Shown here: positions 41,809 to 50,147 of the stretch, piece by piece
How positions within the stretch are numbered: position 1 is the first letter of the stretch
Layout: every line of letters begins with the position of its first letter
NCBI GenBank assembly: GCA_024236495.1
Contig: JACKKJ010000001.1
Span: 372,001-436,000, forward strand
DNA: 64,000 bases
Reading direction: 5' to 3'
Source: Paracoccaceae bacterium
GTDB taxonomy: Bacteria > Pseudomonadota > Alphaproteobacteria > Rhodobacterales > Rhodobacteraceae
Translations under genes and position numbers: made by a program
Notes under the pieces: model-generated
Told to the model about the DNA's origin: nothing
What the model saw: the letters and a program-made list of their open reading frames with translations, nothing else
Database searches by the model: none

Positions 41809-44043
41809 CTAGATCGCCCGGATATCGACCAGCGAAGTCTGCGCCGTGGGGCCCTGTGCGATACGCGAAGTCCCGATGTCGCGGGTCAGCACGTTGGGGT
41901 TACCCTGCGTGTCGCGCCCCTGCCCGTCCGGCCGATACCAGGCCCCGGTCGGCAGGATCAGCACGCCGGGCACGACATCCGCGGTCAACCGCGCCCGCGC
42001 AAGGCAGACGCCCCGATCATTGAAGACCTCGACCAGGGCACCGTCGGCGATGCCGCGCGCGGCGCCCTCGTCGGGATGGATCGCAACCTGCATCGGCCGT
42101 GCGCCGGGTTCGTCGGCCAGCGCCGCCTCAAGCTGCGAATGCAGCTTGTCGCCCGGTTGCGGGGACAGAAGGTGCAGCGGGTAGCGGCCGCGCGTGCCCA
42201 GCCATTCGGTCGGCGCGATCCAGACCGCGTGACCGGGGCAATGGTCGTAACCCATCGCCGCGATGGTCCGGGAAAAGACCTCGATCCGGCCAGAGGGCGT
42301 GGGCAGGGGGTGGGCGTCAGGGTCGCGGCGAAAGGCGGCAAGGACGCTTTCGGCCGCCTGTGGCGCGGCGTCGATCAGCACCCAGTTTCTGGCCTTCAGT
42401 TCGTCGAACCCCGGCACGGCGACACCTTGTTCCGCGCTTTTCTCGCGGAAATCCTCGTAAAGCCGGGCGATCCAGCCTTCGGTGTCCAGCCCTTCGGTAA
42501 AGGCCTCCTCGGCACCGAGCCTCGCGGCGAGACCGCGGAATATCTCGTGGTCGTCGCGCGCCTCGCCCTGCGGGTCGATCAGCCGTGGCATGTGGAAAAG
42601 ATAGGGGTCGCTTGGCTCTCTGGCGAAATCCTCCCGCTCGTAGGGGGTGGTCGCGGGAAAGACGATATCGGCGCGCCGCGCGGTCGCCGTCCACCAGGGG
42701 TCGTTGACGATGATGCAGTCAGGCTTGTCCCAGGCCCTTTCCAGCCGGCGCAGATCCTGGTGGTGGTGATAGGGATTGCCCCCCGCCCACATGACCAGCC
42801 GGATATCCGGATAGGTCCGGTCCTCGCCGTTGTACTGGTAGGGCATGCCGGGGTTCAGCAGCATGTCCGCGACGCGCGCCACAGGGATCGTCGTGCGGAC
42901 CGGGTTGGTGCCCTGCGGCAGCGCGCCGCCACCCAGCCTTCGCATTGGGCCGGTGCCGCCCGCGTCGGTCGTCCCGTAACCTTCGCCGAACCCTCCACCC
43001 GGCAAGCCGATCTGGCCAAGCATCGCCGCCAGCGTGGCCGCAGCCCATATGGGCTGCTCTCCGTTTTCGGCGCGTTGAACCGACCAGGCCATGGCGATCA
43101 TGGTTCTTGTGGTGGCCATGCGCTCGGCCAGCCCTGCTATCGTCGCGGCGGGAACCCCCGATATCGCGGCGGCCCAATCCGCGTCCTTTGCCACACCGTC
43201 GGCATGCCCCAGAAGATAGCCGCGGAAACGGTCGTATCCGACGGTGCATCGCGCGAGAAAGCGGTGGTCTACCCGGCCCGTCCGTTCAAGTTCATGCGCC
43301 AGGCCCAGAATCAGCGCGGTATCGCTGCCCGGGACCACGGGCACCCACTGGGAGAAAGCCGGACTGTCCTCGCGCTGCGGGCTGACATTCACGAGGGTCC
43401 CGCCCTTTGCCTCGAATGCACGCAGGTGCCGGGCCGTTCGATGGGCCCCGGTTCCACCGGCTATCGTCTGGGCGTTCTTGGTGTTGATGCCCCCGAACGC
43501 GACCAGCGTCTCCGTATGGGCGACAATTTCGGACCAGCGTTCCTGGGTGCAATGGCGAAAAGCAATCTCTCCGAGGCCGAAGATATGAGGCAGCATGATC
43601 TCCATCGCGCTCAGCGAATAGGTACCCTGATGCGCGACATAGCCGCCGATGCAGTTGAGAAACCGGTGAAGCTGGCCCTGCGCGTGATGGAACCGCCCGG
43701 CGCTGGACCAGCCGTAGGAGCCGCCGTAGATCGCCCCGTTTCCATGAACCCGGCGGATGCGGCCGATTTCCTCGGCTGCGATGTCCAGGGCCTCGTCCCA
43801 GGGCATTTCGACGAAGTCGTCGCGCCCCGCCCCGCGCGCGCGGTCGCCCCTGAGCCAGCCGCGGCGCACCGAGGGCCGCGCCACGCGGTCGGCATGATGC
43901 ACCGCCTGCGGCAGGATACGCGCGATGGACGAGGGGTCGGGATCTTCCTCGAACGGGTCGGCGCGGACGATGCGCCCGTCTTCGGTGAAGACCCGCGCCG
44001 CGCCCCAATGGGCCGAAGTCACCCTGCCCCGATCGTCCGACAT
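41809..44043 (-). CDS. bisC: Molybdopterin oxidoreductase, biotin sulfoxide reductase-like
   Basis: A 744-residue enzyme of the DMSO/TMAO/biotin-sulfoxide reductase branch. The N-terminal motif GGSYGWSSAGRFHHAQ (107-122) has a Ser (114) in the position that ligates molybdenum in this branch. Cofactor-binding segments include VVPGSDTALILGLAH and the C-terminal TGAWYRPDG. There is no Tat signal peptide and no N-terminal 4Fe-4S Cys cluster, so it should be cytoplasmic, like BisC. It probably reduces biotin sulfoxide or methionine sulfoxide. The start at 44043 has GGAGGG close upstream. Confidence 0.85.
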   Translation of the reverse strand: MSDDRGRVTSAHWGAARVFTEDGRIVRADPFEEDPDPSSIARILPQAVHHADRVARPSVRRGWLRGDRARGAGRDDFVEMPWDEALDIAAEEIGRIRRVHGNGAIYGGSYGWSSAGRFHHAQGQLHRFLNCIGGYVAHQGTYSLSAMEIMLPHIFGLGEIAFRHCTQERWSEIVAHTETLVAFGGINTKNAQTIAGGTGAHRTARHLRAFEAKGGTLVNVSPQREDSPAFSQWVPVVPGSDTALILGLAHELERTGRVDHRFLARCTVGYDRFRGYLLGHADGVAKDADWAAAISGVPAATIAGLAERMATTRTMIAMAWSVQRAENGEQPIWAAATLAAMLGQIGLPGGGFGEGYGTTDAGGTGPMRRLGGGALPQGTNPVRTTIPVARVADMLLNPGMPYQYNGEDRTYPDIRLVMWAGGNPYHHHQDLRRLERAWDKPDCIIVNDPWWTATARRADIVFPATTPYEREDFAREPSDPYLFHMPRLIDPQGEARDDHEIFRGLAARLGAEEAFTEGLDTEGWIARLYEDFREKSAEQGVAVPGFDELKARNWVLIDAAPQAAESVLAAFRRDPDAHPLPTPSGRIEVFSRTIAAMGYDHCPGHAVWIAPTEWLGTRGRYPLHLLSPQPGDKLHSQLEAALADEPGARPMQVAIHPDEGAARGIADGALVEVFNDRGVCLARARLTADVVPGVLILPTGAWYRPDGQGRDTQGNPNVLTRDIGTSRIAQGPTAQTSLVDIRAI

Positions 44044-44113
44044 GCCACCCTCCGCGCGGGGCCCTGCCCGCATCCGGCGACAGGTTCCACCGGCGGGCGG
44101 GCGCGGTCAAGCG

Positions 44114-45019
44114 TCAGCCGCGTTGCAGCTTCACCGCCTCGCCCCGTGCCAGCCTGAGGAAATGCGCCACGAAGGGCCGGGTCGCGTCTTCGTCCCGCGT
44201 CGCGGCATACATGCGCTTGACCACGCCCTTTTCGGTCAATCGCCGCGTGACGTAGTCGGCCTGCCCCTGAACGTCCCGCAAGACCCAGTCGGGCAGTACA
44301 GATACGCCGCGATCCGAGGCGACCAGCATCAGGATCACCGCCGTCAGTTCGACCTGCCGGATGCCGCGCGGCTCGACCCGCGCGGGGGTCAGCAGGGTTG
44401 AAAAGACGTCAAGGCGGCTCCGGTCAACCGGATAGGTGATAAGAACCTGGTCGCGCAGATCCTCCGCCTCGATCCAGGGCCTTTCCGCCAGGGGATTGGC
44501 GGCCGCCGCGACCAGGGTCGGCGAATAGTCGAACAGCGGATGGAAGACCGCCCCGGCCGGCCCGTCGGGGTCGGACGAGATCACAAGATCCACGTCCTCG
44601 CGCATCAGGGCGGGAAGCGCGTCGAAGGCAAGCCCGGCGCGGATGTCGACATCCACATCGGGCCAGGCATGCCGGAACTGTTCCAGCACCGGGAAAAGCC
44701 AATCGAAACAGGCATGGCATTCCATGGCGATGAAAAGCCGCCCTGACCGGCCGGACCGGAGGGCACGAAACTCGTCCGACAGCGCCTCGAGTTCGGGCAG
44801 GATGCGTTCGGCCGCGCGCAACATCCTGAGGCCCGCCGCCGAAAGCCGCATCGGCCGCGTGCGCCGTACGAAAAGCTCCACCCCCGCCTGATCCTCAAGC
44901 CCCTTGATCTGGTGCGACAGCGCGGACTGCGTGATGTTGAGGATATCGGCCGCCCGCGCGAGCCCGCCCGTGTCATGGATCGCCTTGATCGTGCGCAGGT
45001 GGCGCAGTTCCAGATGCAT
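44114..45019 (-). CDS. metR: LysR family regulator, MetR-type
   Basis: A 301-residue LysR protein: N-terminal winged helix (LARAADILNITQSALSHQIKGLE), linker helix and periplasmic-binding-like effector domain. It diverges from metF, the arrangement of MetR, which responds to homocysteine and activates methionine-synthesis genes; MetR is assigned from this context and from the HLELRHLRTIKAI start. The ATG at 45019 is 90 bases from metF, across an inverted repeat with LysR (T-N11-A) spacing. Downstream, 70 bases away, is the molybdoenzyme gene. Confidence 0.87.
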   Translation of the reverse strand: MHLELRHLRTIKAIHDTGGLARAADILNITQSALSHQIKGLEDQAGVELFVRRTRPMRLSAAGLRMLRAAERILPELEALSDEFRALRSGRSGRLFIAMECHACFDWLFPVLEQFRHAWPDVDVDIRAGLAFDALPALMREDVDLVISSDPDGPAGAVFHPLFDYSPTLVAAAANPLAERPWIEAEDLRDQVLITYPVDRSRLDVFSTLLTPARVEPRGIRQVELTAVILMLVASDRGVSVLPDWVLRDVQGQADYVTRRLTEKGVVKRMYAATRDEDATRPFVAHFLRLARGEAVKLQRG

Positions 45020-45031
45020 TATGCGACAAAC

Positions 45032-45048
45032 CTCATATTGATGATGAG
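45032..45048. promoter_or_regulatory. MetR-type operator candidate
   Basis: CTCAT-N7-ATGAG forms an inverted repeat with the LysR-type T-N11-A spacing in the metR-metF gap, 13 bases from the metR start. It does not match the TGAA-N5-TTCA consensus known from enterobacterial MetR, so specificity is uncertain. Confidence 0.4.
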
Positions 45049-45109
45049 TATTATGAATTTGTCTCACATCACCAAAACCGGCACAAGGGGCCCAAGCAAT
45101 GAGGTTCCC

Positions 45110-45973
45110 ATGACACCCCGCATCTCCTTCGAATTCTTCCCTCCGCAGACGCTCGATGCCTCCTTCCGGCTGTGGGAGGCCGCGCAGGTTCTTGCGCCGC
45201 TCCGCCCCGGTTTCGTCTCCGTCACCTATGGCGCCGGCGGCACGACGCGGAAACTGACGCACGAGGCGGTCGGCGCGATCGGCCAGAACTTCGGGTTGAA
45301 CGTCGCCGCGCACCTGACCTGCGTCGAGGCGTCGAGGGCCGAGACACTGGAAATCGCCGATGCCTACGCCGCCGCCGGCGTGACCGAGATCGTGGCGCTG
45401 CGGGGCGACCCGCCGAAGGGCGCCGGCGCCTTCCGCCCCCACCCCGAGGGGTTCCGCGATACCGTGGAACTGGTCGAGGCGCTGGCCGGGACCGGCAAGT
45501 TCAAGGTCCGCGTCGGCGCCTATCCCGAACCCCATCCCGAGGCGGCCGGCACCGCCGGCGACATCGCCTGGCTGAAACGCAAGATCGACGCCGGCGCGAC
45601 CTCGGCGATCACCCAGTTCTTCTTCGAGGCGGAAACCTTCTTCCGCTTCCGCGACGCCTGCGAAAAGGCGGGAATCGACGCCCCGATCATCCCGGGCATC
45701 CTGCCGATCCAGTCCTGGGACGGCGCCAAGCGCTTTGCCGCGCGCTGCGGCACCACCGTTCCCGGCTGGCTGGACGAGGCCTATGCCCATGCCATCCGCG
45801 ACGGGCATGAAACGCTCTTGTCCACGGCGCTTGCGAGCGAACTTTGCGACGACCTCATCCAGGGCGGTGTCACCGACCTGCATTTCTACACGCTCAACCG
45901 CCCCCAGATGACCCGCGACGTCTGTTTCGCGCTGGGGATCGTTCCCGAGGTCTCCCTGCAGAACGTGGCCTGA
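45110..45973 (+). CDS. metF: 5,10-Methylenetetrahydrofolate reductase
   Basis: A 287-residue flavoprotein that reduces methylene-THF to methyl-THF for methionine synthesis. Conserved segments are SFEFFPPQT near the N-terminus (with the catalytic Glu), VTYGAGGTT, HLTCVEAS, the FAD-binding LRGDPPKGA and ITQFFFEAETFFRF. The start at 45110 has GAGG five bases upstream. It diverges from metR and is followed by a strong terminator, so it is monocistronic. Confidence 0.95.
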   Translation: MTPRISFEFFPPQTLDASFRLWEAAQVLAPLRPGFVSVTYGAGGTTRKLTHEAVGAIGQNFGLNVAAHLTCVEASRAETLEIADAYAAAGVTEIVALRGDPPKGAGAFRPHPEGFRDTVELVEALAGTGKFKVRVGAYPEPHPEAAGTAGDIAWLKRKIDAGATSAITQFFFEAETFFRFRDACEKAGIDAPIIPGILPIQSWDGAKRFAARCGTTVPGWLDEAYAHAIRDGHETLLSTALASELCDDLIQGGVTDLHFYTLNRPQMTRDVCFALGIVPEVSLQNVA

Positions 45974-45990
45974 GCCGCTGTTGCTGCGAT

Positions 45991-46024
45991 GGCCCCGAAG
46001 CATGGTCTTCGGGGCCTTTTCTTT
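45991..46024 (+). terminator. Rho-independent terminator of metF
   Basis: A perfect 10-bp stem, GGCCCCGAAG / CTTCGGGGCC, with a six-base loop and the tail TTTTCTTT, 18 bases after the metF stop. Confidence 0.88.
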
Positions 46025-46030
46025 CCTCGC

Positions 46031-47116
46031 CTATCCGCCGACGACAGGGACGCGCCGCCTGACCGCGCGGCGCGCGGCCCGCGACCGGTCCCGCGCGGTC
46101 GGGTGGATCGCCTCGGACCGGTCCTGGCCAATCACCCGCCGGGCGCGGAACAGGAACGCCCGCCCCCAGCCGCGCCATGACCCGACCGAGGGGGCGGCGG
46201 GGTCGGTCGGGAAATCGCCGCGCCAGTCGGCCGGCAGCGCCAGCCCGCAGCGTTCCGCCCGTTCCAGCATCCAGACCAGCGGAATGTTGGCCAGCGGTCG
46301 CGCGGCAGCAAAATCGCCGAGCTGGCCGCCAATGTCGCCATGCGTGCCGCGAAACCAGACCTGTTCGACATGGCTGTCCCCGGCCGCCGCGCCGGTGTCC
46401 CACAGGATCGGCCAGTAGGCCGCCCGCGTCTCGTCCAGCGCCAGCGCCTGATAGCCGTGGCGGATGTGGGGGCCAAGCGCGTGGCTGTGAAAATCGTGCT
46501 GCGGTTCGGTCCACATCCACAGGAACGGAAGCCGCAGGCCCAGCGCCTTGACGGTGTCGAAGGCCCCGACCATTTCGATCTGCACCTGCGGATGGCAGTG
46601 CCGCCGCACGAAGATGTCGCGGATCCGCGAGGGTTCCGCCCGGCGGTAGTAGCGATAGGCAAGCTGCACGTTGCGTTCGGTCGCGCAGTCGGCCCGCAAG
46701 AGCCCCACCTGGTCGATGATCCCGGCGAGCGACCGGACGGCGTAGGCGCCGCGCGAAAAGCCGAACAGGAACACCCGGTCGCCGGGGCGATAGCGCGTCG
46801 CCAGCCAGCCGTAGGCGCGCTGGATCTGCCGGTTGATCCCCTTGCCCATCGCCACGTCACGGGCATCGCGCCAGCTGCGCCACTGGACACCGGGTTCATA
46901 ATAGATCGACATCCGCGCCGATTGCGGCACGGCGCGCAGGGTGCGGTAGATCCGGCCGATATTGGTTTCCTGCCCTTCCTCGAGCGAGGACATGGTGCCA
47001 TCGATCAGGATGACATGATCGGTCGGGCCGCGCCCGCGCGCCGGGGCCCGCACCTCCACGGGGGCGCGGCGACCAAGCCCGAGCAACCCCCACAACCTGC
47101 GCGCGATGTCGCGCAT
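46031..47116 (-). CDS. DUF2235 family protein (alpha/beta-hydrolase-like)
   Basis: A 361-residue protein of the DUF2235 family: an early VILIDGTMSSLEEGQ and the nucleophile elbow GFSRGAYAVRSLAG (Ser in G-x-S-x-G). Relatives include Tle1-type phospholipase effectors, but no type VI secretion gene or immunity gene is nearby. A cytoplasmic serine hydrolase of unknown substrate is the safe reading. The start at 47116 (GGAGACGGCGGTAGG upstream) is preferred over an ATG at 47206. The C-terminal 60 residues are rich in Arg. Confidence 0.78.
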   Translation of the reverse strand: MRDIARRLWGLLGLGRRAPVEVRAPARGRGPTDHVILIDGTMSSLEEGQETNIGRIYRTLRAVPQSARMSIYYEPGVQWRSWRDARDVAMGKGINRQIQRAYGWLATRYRPGDRVFLFGFSRGAYAVRSLAGIIDQVGLLRADCATERNVQLAYRYYRRAEPSRIRDIFVRRHCHPQVQIEMVGAFDTVKALGLRLPFLWMWTEPQHDFHSHALGPHIRHGYQALALDETRAAYWPILWDTGAAAGDSHVEQVWFRGTHGDIGGQLGDFAAARPLANIPLVWMLERAERCGLALPADWRGDFPTDPAAPSVGSWRGWGRAFLFRARRVIGQDRSEAIHPTARDRSRAARRAVRRRVPVVGG

Positions 47117-47244
47117 CCTACCGCCGTCTCCTTTCCGGGCCGCCGCCTGCCCGCAGCCCATCTTCGCGCCACGCGCCGGACACGTCCAGCCAAGATGCCG
47201 TGACATCCTGCACCCGATTTACGAACAAAGGATGGCACGGAACC

Positions 47245-47278
47245 AAGCAAAAGCCCCGCGCGCCGGGGCACGCGGGGC
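47245..47278 (-). terminator. Rho-independent terminator of the ornithine decarboxylase gene
   Basis: On the minus strand GCCCCGCG, a ten-base loop region that can itself pair (TGCCCCGGCG), then CGCGGGGC and TTTTGCTT. It lies 25 bases beyond the stop of the gene ending at 47303. Confidence 0.82.
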
Positions 47279-47302
47279 CGGGGATCGCGTTTTCCGCTAC
47301 AG

Positions 47303-48448
47303 TCAGAGGCCGAGCGACATCACCGTTGCGACCGAGAGATCGCCGAAACCATTGAACCGCGTGTTGGTGGCCGTCGAATAGGCGCCCATCCCCGCGAACA
47401 CGAGGTAGTCGCCTTCTTCCATGTCGGCGGGCAGCGGCAGTTCACCCGGCAGGCGGTCGACCGAATCGCAGGTCGGGCCAAAGACGATGTGATCGCGGCC
47501 CGCGCCGGTGCGCACCTCGCCACGTTCGGACAGCACAGTCACGCGGTCGATCGTGCCCATCAGCGGCAGTTCGTCCATCGCGCCATAGGCGCCGTCGTTC
47601 AGGAACACATGTTCGTCGTCGCGGATGCCCTTGACGCGCGCGGCCAGCGTGAAGCTTTCCGCCACCAGCCCGCGACCGGGTTCGCAGACAAGCGCGGGGG
47701 GCGCGCCGTCGAACGCCTCCTTGGCGACGCGCCCGATCAGCTCGAAGATTGCGTCCAGATGCGGCACCTCGGTTGTCAGCCGGTGCGAGGGGAAGCCGCC
47801 GCCCACGTTCAGCCGGCGCGCCTGCACGCCCGACACACGGCAGATCTCGGCCGCGGCGCGCAGATAGGCGTCCCAGGCCATCGGATCGGTGCACTGGGTG
47901 CCCGGATGGAAAGTGAGCGAGGGGATGAAGCCCGCCGCCTCGACCTTCTTCAGAAGCTCGACCGCCTTTTCCACCGTCGCCCCGAACTTGGCGCCAAAGT
48001 TGTAGGCCGCGCCGGCGACCGGCAGCTTGAAGCGCACGGCGATCTCGGTGCCTTTCGCCGGAACCAGTTCCACCAGCTTGGCCAGTTCCGAATGGCTGTC
48101 GACGGAATAGGAACAGACGCCCATGCCGACGGCATAGGTGATTTCATGGCGCGCGCGCACCGGGTTGTTGTAGTGCATGGCCGCGCCCGGGGCGAGCCGC
48201 GCGATCATCTCGATCTCGGCGGGGGAGGCCACGTCGAAGCCCTTTACCCCGGCGGCGACGAGGTTCTGGATCACCATTTCCTCGGGGTTCGACTTCACCG
48301 CGTAGGTGACAAGGCCGGGAAACCCGTCAAGGAACCGCCGCGCCGTCGCCTGCAGGACGGTGGGCGAAAAGAACATCACCGGCGTGTCAGGCCGTTGCGT
48401 GCGAAGGAATTCGGACGGATTCGTCCAGATCGTCTTGGAAAGCCCCAT
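47303..48448 (-). CDS. Ornithine/lysine decarboxylase, fold III PLP type
   Basis: A 381-residue group IV (alanine-racemase-fold) decarboxylase that makes putrescine from ornithine. Lys52 in TYAVKSNP forms the PLP Schiff base. The glycine loop LNVGGGFPSHR and CEPGRGLVAES bind the PLP phosphate. Cys327 in FGPTCDSVD is the catalytic cysteine donated across the dimer. The length is typical for bacterial eukaryote-like ODC; some relatives also use lysine. AGGAG lies seven bases before the ATG. Upstream is a structured leader with a 12-codon ORF. The gene ends in a strong terminator. Confidence 0.92.
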   Translation of the reverse strand: MGLSKTIWTNPSEFLRTQRPDTPVMFFSPTVLQATARRFLDGFPGLVTYAVKSNPEEMVIQNLVAAGVKGFDVASPAEIEMIARLAPGAAMHYNNPVRARHEITYAVGMGVCSYSVDSHSELAKLVELVPAKGTEIAVRFKLPVAGAAYNFGAKFGATVEKAVELLKKVEAAGFIPSLTFHPGTQCTDPMAWDAYLRAAAEICRVSGVQARRLNVGGGFPSHRLTTEVPHLDAIFELIGRVAKEAFDGAPPALVCEPGRGLVAESFTLAARVKGIRDDEHVFLNDGAYGAMDELPLMGTIDRVTVLSERGEVRTGAGRDHIVFGPTCDSVDRLPGELPLPADMEEGDYLVFAGMGAYSTATNTRFNGFGDLSVATVMSLGL

Positions 48449-48519
48449 CGGCGTGCTCCTGCCAACAAGGCGCAGCCACCTTATGCCCCGGCACTACCGG
48501 TTGGAAAGCGCTTACGCAT
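48449..48519 (-). promoter_or_regulatory. Structured leader of the ornithine decarboxylase gene
   Basis: On the minus strand a short ORF (48481-48519) is followed by an 8-bp hairpin with a GCTG loop (48465-48484, stem ATAAGGTG/CGCCTTGT, two G-T pairs) that overlaps its stop codon. Four bases later comes the AGGAG of the decarboxylase. A second small stem (CCGG-TAGTG-CCGG) lies inside the short ORF. The layout suggests translational attenuation. An Rfam RNA family called speF is known upstream of such genes in alphaproteobacteria; whether this is a member needs a covariance-model search. Confidence 0.5.
48481..48519 (-). CDS. Short leader ORF upstream of ornithine decarboxylase (12 codons)
   Basis: ATG at 48519 to TAA at 48481; product MRKRFPTGSAGA. 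It ends 32 bases before the decarboxylase start, at the foot of the hairpin that precedes its ribosome-binding site. No strong Shine-Dalgarno sequence is seen before it. The basic start (RKR) and the placement are suggestive only. Confidence 0.4.
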   Translation of the reverse strand: MRKRFPTGSAGA

Positions 48520-48670
48520 TTGACCAAACCAGGTAAGGTGCGTATGAGCCGCCCTTTTTCCTGAACGTGCGGCGCGATATGGGGCACATTCCGACCGATC
48601 GGAAGAGTGGATTTGCCGAAAAATACTGTTAAATTGACGAAACTGACAATCACAACGCCGGTGTTGCAAC

Positions 48671-49102
48671 ATGGACGACCTTGACAAGGCCATTCTGGCC
48701 CAACTGGGCACCGATGCCCGCACATCCGTGGCCACATTGGCGCGGCGACTGAAGGTGGCGCGGTCGACCGTTCAGGCCCGTCTGGAGCGCCTTGAGGGCA
48801 CCGGCGTCATTGCCGGATACACCGTGAAACTGGGCGAGGCGGCGCGTCAGGGCCGCATCCGCGCGACGATCCTTCTGAACATCGAACCGCGCGCGCAGGC
48901 AGCGGTCCTTGCCCGGCTCAAGACCATCCCCGAGGTCGAGCGCGTCTACACGACTTCGGGGCGGGTGGACCTTCTGCTGCATGTCGCGGCGGCATCGACC
49001 ACGATCCTCGATGGCGTGCTCGATCAACTTGGCGCGCTGACGGGGGTGAAAAGCTCTGAAAGCCTGATTCACCTTTCCACCAAGATCGATCGCGCCGCCT
49101 GA
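48671..49102 (+). CDS. Lrp/AsnC family transcriptional regulator
   Basis: A 143-residue regulator with an N-terminal HTH (LARRLKVARSTVQARLERLEG) and a C-terminal RAM domain (IPEVERVYTTSGRVDLLLHV). It diverges from the ornithine decarboxylase gene across about 220 bases, including an AT-rich stretch (48608-48652) suited to Lrp binding, so it is a candidate regulator of that gene. It differs from PutR in lacking an N-terminal extension. No strong ribosome-binding site precedes the ATG. Confidence 0.88.
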   Translation: MDDLDKAILAQLGTDARTSVATLARRLKVARSTVQARLERLEGTGVIAGYTVKLGEAARQGRIRATILLNIEPRAQAAVLARLKTIPEVERVYTTSGRVDLLLHVAAASTTILDGVLDQLGALTGVKSSESLIHLSTKIDRAA

Positions 49103-49134
49103 ACCGGAAACTGCGAGACCCGCGCGCGCGGCGG

Positions 49135-50043
49135 CTATCCGGCGCGAACCCGTTGCGCCTCGAGCGGTGCCGTGCGGTCCAGAAGCCAGGTGCGGAACGC
49201 CCGTGCGGGACGGCGCAGGGTGCCGCCTTCGGGATAGACGAGGTGGTAGAACTCCAGCCCCGGCACCGCGACCCCAGGCAGGCAGGGCACAAGCCCCTGG
49301 GCTTCCATGATCGGATCGCTGGCGGGGGCCCGGGCCAGGGCGATCCCGGCACCCTGCCCCGCAAGGGCAGCGGCCATCACCGTCGAATCCACCATCAGGA
49401 ACCGCGCGCCCGCCCCCAGAAGACGCAACCCGTCGAAGACATGCGGCCAGCCCGCGCGATGGGTCGCGACCTCAAGCAGCGGATAGGCCAGAAGGTCGGC
49501 GGGCGTGGCGATCGCGCGGGCGATTTCCGGGCGCGCGACCGGATACAGGGTTTCCCCCAACAAAAGGTCGTGCGACCGCCCGAAAGCAGAGGGCGCGCCG
49601 AAGATGATCTTCAGGTCGCTGAAGGCGTGGGCGAAATCGCCGATGGCGTTGCCGGTCGTCAGCATCAGCGCGATATCGGGATGTTGGGCGGTGAAATCGG
49701 TATAAAGCGGCGCCAGCACACCCTGGGCGAAGATATGCACCGCCTGGACGTACAGCCGTTCTTCCCGCGCGCGTCCGAAAAGCCCCGCCGTCGAGGTTTC
49801 GAGCGAGACGAGCGAGGTCTGCACCGAAGGCAGATAGGCGCGGCCCGCCTCGGTGAGGCGGACGGCATGCGGATGGCGGGTGAAAAGCGTCGCGCCAAGA
49901 TGCGTTTCAAGCGCCTTGACCTGCTGGCTGACCGCAGGCGCCGACATGTTCAGTTCCGCCGCCGCGCGGGCAAAGCTTTCGGTCCGCGCCGCCGCCTCGA
50001 ACACGCGCAGCCAGTTGAGCGAGGGGATGCGGATACGGTCCAT
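49135..50043 (-). CDS. LysR family regulator, GcvA-like
   Basis: A 302-residue LysR protein of the GcvA/AmpR-like group: IPSLNWLRVFEAAARTESF at the N-terminus, helix-turn-helix AAAELNMSAPAVSQQVKALE, and an effector domain with the HPDIALMLTTG strand. It diverges from the PhyH/HD oxygenase pair with 104 bases between starts, and is the likely regulator of that module. The palindrome AAGCTCAGCTT lies next to its own start codon. The effector is unknown. Confidence 0.88.
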   Translation of the reverse strand: MDRIRIPSLNWLRVFEAAARTESFARAAAELNMSAPAVSQQVKALETHLGATLFTRHPHAVRLTEAGRAYLPSVQTSLVSLETSTAGLFGRAREERLYVQAVHIFAQGVLAPLYTDFTAQHPDIALMLTTGNAIGDFAHAFSDLKIIFGAPSAFGRSHDLLLGETLYPVARPEIARAIATPADLLAYPLLEVATHRAGWPHVFDGLRLLGAGARFLMVDSTVMAAALAGQGAGIALARAPASDPIMEAQGLVPCLPGVAVPGLEFYHLVYPEGGTLRRPARAFRTWLLDRTAPLEAQRVRAG

Positions 50044-50054
50044 GCCCGCAGGAT

Positions 50055-50065
50055 AAGCTCAGCTT
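50055..50065. promoter_or_regulatory. Operator candidate for the LysR/PhyH divergent pair
   Basis: AAGCTCAGCTT is an 11-bp palindrome (five-base arms around one base) 12 bases upstream of the LysR start and 83 bases from the dioxygenase ATG. Confidence 0.4.
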
Positions 50066-50147
50066 TCCCTGACCGGCAAGAGATACCGTTCTGAAGCGCG
50101 CCCGGTCCGCACTAGCTTCATGCAAACGCGACGAAGGGGAGGCACCC

